A stretch of DNA of 53,226 bases from Desulfovibrio sp. (lineage in GTDB: Bacteria > Desulfobacterota > Desulfovibrionia > Desulfovibrionales > Desulfovibrionaceae): the NCBI GenBank assembly GCA_031279825.1, contig JAITHT010000072.1:1-53226 (forward strand), given 5' to 3'. Below, piece after piece: positions 52,021-53,226 of the stretch; the first letter of the stretch is position 1, and each line of letters opens with the position of its first letter. Both the position numbers and the translations under genes were made by a program. The notes beneath the pieces are model-generated. The model was not told where the DNA came from, did no database searches, and saw nothing but the letters and a program-made list of their open reading frames with translations.

Positions 52021-53130
52021 ATGCCTACGCATGAAGGTCCGGGTTACAATCCACCGACAAGACAGACACAAATCACATCACAAGCAGCAACGAAGTATTA
52101 CGAACCCTGGCTATCCGAAGGCAACAACAACGCCCAGCATACCACCGGCGCATATATACCTGACGATAGCGCGATTGCTCCATATGGAGACCCGTCCGCG
52201 ACCTCCCCTTTCGGCGCTCCCATTTCCTTTATCGTTGAGCCACCCGCCGGCAAGGCCATTGACGGGTACATCAGCAAAGTGACGCTGACTCCGTATACCG
52301 TTGACGGAGACTCCTGCGAAGGCAGCTTTGTTGATGGACAGGGCAATCCTTTGTTCGACGGCATGGTGAAGATTGATGACGACGGCATCATTTACAGCGT
52401 CAGCGTGGATAACGATACCTGTGTCATTACCGTTGACAGCGCCGCCTCTTCTTGGAAGCCGGTGGATTTTGACGGCTTCGGCGGCCTCCACTATGTGCCT
52501 GTGGACGCCGAATCCGATCTGGATGTTTACATTGATGCTTCAGTGACTCTGGCAAGCAAGACCCTCACCAGAGAACTGCCTACTCCTTTCTATATAGATG
52601 TGGACGCGGTGGCGGATCTGCCGGAATATATGGGAGGAGCGGATGCCTCGGTTTCCTTTGAACCGTCCGACAGTGAGAATCCGAATCTTGCCCCTGTCAC
52701 TGAGTATGAAAACGGTGTTGTCAGCCATACAATAGGCGGCGCCGCTCTCGGAAGCGAAAAACAGGCTGTGCTGTCGCTGGGCGATGCCTCCTTCACGGAT
52801 TTTGCCGATGGCTCGGAGGAGCATTTTGTGCTCGTTGCCTGTCAAGATGACTCTCTGCCTTGGCGCTTGGACACATCCCTTTTCGGCACAACCGGCTATG
52901 AGGCGTTTCCGCCGCCGCAAAACGGGACGCTGGAGACCTTCTGGCTGAACGCCGACAAAACGATGGCGGAATCGGGCGACCCCGGCGCGGTTATGTATTA
53001 CAAGGTGCTGATTGATAATGAGTATTTGGCGGAGCACGAAGGCCGGATCAGTCTCGGTCTGCCCTTGATAGTGGAGGCGGAGTCGGAAGGCGGTTCCTAT
53101 CTTTTTGATTTGACATCCTCCCCTCCCTAA
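52021..53130 (+). CDS. Acidic surface or secreted protein, 3' end probably cut by an IS200/IS605-type element
   Basis: A 369-residue very acidic protein (many Asp, Glu, Ser, Thr, Gly; few Cys and Lys) with no signal peptide. Repetitive beta-strand-like segments such as SKVTLTPYTVDGDSCEGSFV and VDADAVADLP-style stretches fit a large extracellular protein of the type I secretion class. I do not recognise a family. GGAGA lies upstream of ATG 52021. The last codons, TSSPP and the stop, fall in the end of a TnpB-type element, so the original gene very likely continued beyond it. Its front is 590 bases from the Fur box, with a large palindrome between. Confidence 0.65.
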   Translation: MPTHEGPGYNPPTRQTQITSQAATKYYEPWLSEGNNNAQHTTGAYIPDDSAIAPYGDPSATSPFGAPISFIVEPPAGKAIDGYISKVTLTPYTVDGDSCEGSFVDGQGNPLFDGMVKIDDDGIIYSVSVDNDTCVITVDSAASSWKPVDFDGFGGLHYVPVDAESDLDVYIDASVTLASKTLTRELPTPFYIDVDAVADLPEYMGGADASVSFEPSDSENPNLAPVTEYENGVVSHTIGGAALGSEKQAVLSLGDASFTDFADGSEEHFVLVACQDDSLPWRLDTSLFGTTGYEAFPPPQNGTLETFWLNADKTMAESGDPGAVMYYKVLIDNEYLAEHEGRISLGLPLIVEAESEGGSYLFDLTSSPP

Positions 53131-53226
53131 AGTGAGGGGATTCCTATCGGATGCGCTCTTTCGAGCGTCCCATAGGCGGGTTCCTGCTTCATCACGGGCG
53201 CTTGAGCCTTTCCCGCTCCACAGGCT
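53111..53226 (-). mobile_element. IS200/IS605-type element, right end (continues past the window)
   Basis: TTGACATCCTCCCC followed by a hairpin (CCCCTC at 53120-53125, GAGGGG at 53134-53139) and GATTCCTA is the common right-end arrangement of IS605/IS1341-like elements, read here on the complementary strand. The element's tnpB would be on the minus strand and lie mostly to the right of the window. Confidence 0.65.
53111..53226 (-). ncRNA. Probable omega-RNA (reRNA), 3' part
   Basis: The scaffold RNA of TnpB systems overlaps the tnpB 3' end and ends at the element's right end. Two stem-loops are visible on the minus strand (CGCTC/GAGCG at 53154-53167 and CCCCTC/GAGGGG at 53120-53139). Past the end, transcription would copy the guide from the flank at about 53110 downward, which is inside the secreted-protein gene. 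Confidence 0.45.
53127..53226 (-). CDS. tnpB: TnpB-like protein, C-terminal end only (partial)
   Basis: The minus-strand frame from the right edge reads ACGAGKAQAPVMKQEPAYGT, then LERAHPIGIPSL and a TAG at 53129-53127. This is the style of TnpB C-termini that overlap the RNA scaffold (a Cys-Gly pair left from the zinc finger, then a KQEP segment). Only 32 residues are visible. Its stop overlaps the stop of the convergent secreted-protein gene. TnpB is an RNA-guided nuclease related to Cas12. Confidence 0.55.
   Translation of the reverse strand, partial: ACGAGKAQAPVMKQEPAYGTLERAHPIGIPSL

Noticed and set aside
1-53226. tRNA, rRNA or CRISPR array
   Set aside because: No cloverleaf-like, rRNA-like or regularly spaced repeat stretch was found on either strand by eye; a covariance-model scan would settle it.

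Overview
The window looks like a chromosomal segment of a Desulfovibrionaceae-type sulfate reducer (Desulfobacterota). That placement is an inference from gene content and protein style: a lone bacterial PglB/STT3 oligosaccharyltransferase, a DksA-type zinc-finger protein, a LUD-domain protein, a futalosine-type amidohydrolase candidate, a GAF-MreB pair and a P19/FTR1 iron operon, with many strong GGAGG ribosome sites. I cannot confirm a species. I saw no rRNA, tRNA or CRISPR array.

Layout. 1-3310 is an accessory zone: a partial unknown gene running off the left edge, a divergent phage-type XRE repressor with repeated operator-like sites, a truncated IS5-family end, a LUD-domain gene, and a decayed IS427-group element that sits directly upstream of the htrA ribosome site. 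3325-11445 is mostly housekeeping: htrA (+), then a leftward group rsmE-rarA, gcvT, a large unknown protein, and a rightward double-GAF protein. mreB follows, then a tiny membrane ORF cut next to a decayed IS5 transposase, then dksA (-). 14333-19860 is a rightward run: rsfS, gpmI, a small zinc-ribbon protein, rsmG, pglB. 19882-22890 is leftward: PfpI/DJ-1 protein, CDF cation exporter, AlaC-like aminotransferase.

22930-23480 is a hairpin-rich intergenic island in front of a chemoreceptor (23768-26188). rpsA, an RHH regulator, a YhiN-type flavoprotein, an amidohydrolase, a methyltransferase, a membrane-anchored tyrosine phosphatase and a Cys-rich protein follow. 33927-37949 is a leftward set made of a membrane-anchored coiled-coil protein, NAD kinase, a DUF89/ARMT1-like protein and a DUF4254 protein. 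A radical SAM protein, an RlpA-like SPOR protein and a NYN-LOTUS protein run rightward; the NYN gene is bracketed by copies of a short palindromic repeat found several times in the window.

42369-51363 is a nine-gene leftward operon under a near-perfect Fur box: FTR1 permease, P19/Tp34 iron protein, DUF2318 membrane Fe-S-type protein, two FtsX/MacB-type permeases, an ABC ATPase, a DUF4418-like protein, a third permease and a second ATPase. It is the P19-type iron uptake locus with an extra ABC module. The right edge holds a secreted-looking acidic protein whose 3' end runs into the end of an IS200/IS605-type element: the C-terminus of a TnpB-like protein and the 3' part of its probable omega-RNA lie on the minus strand.
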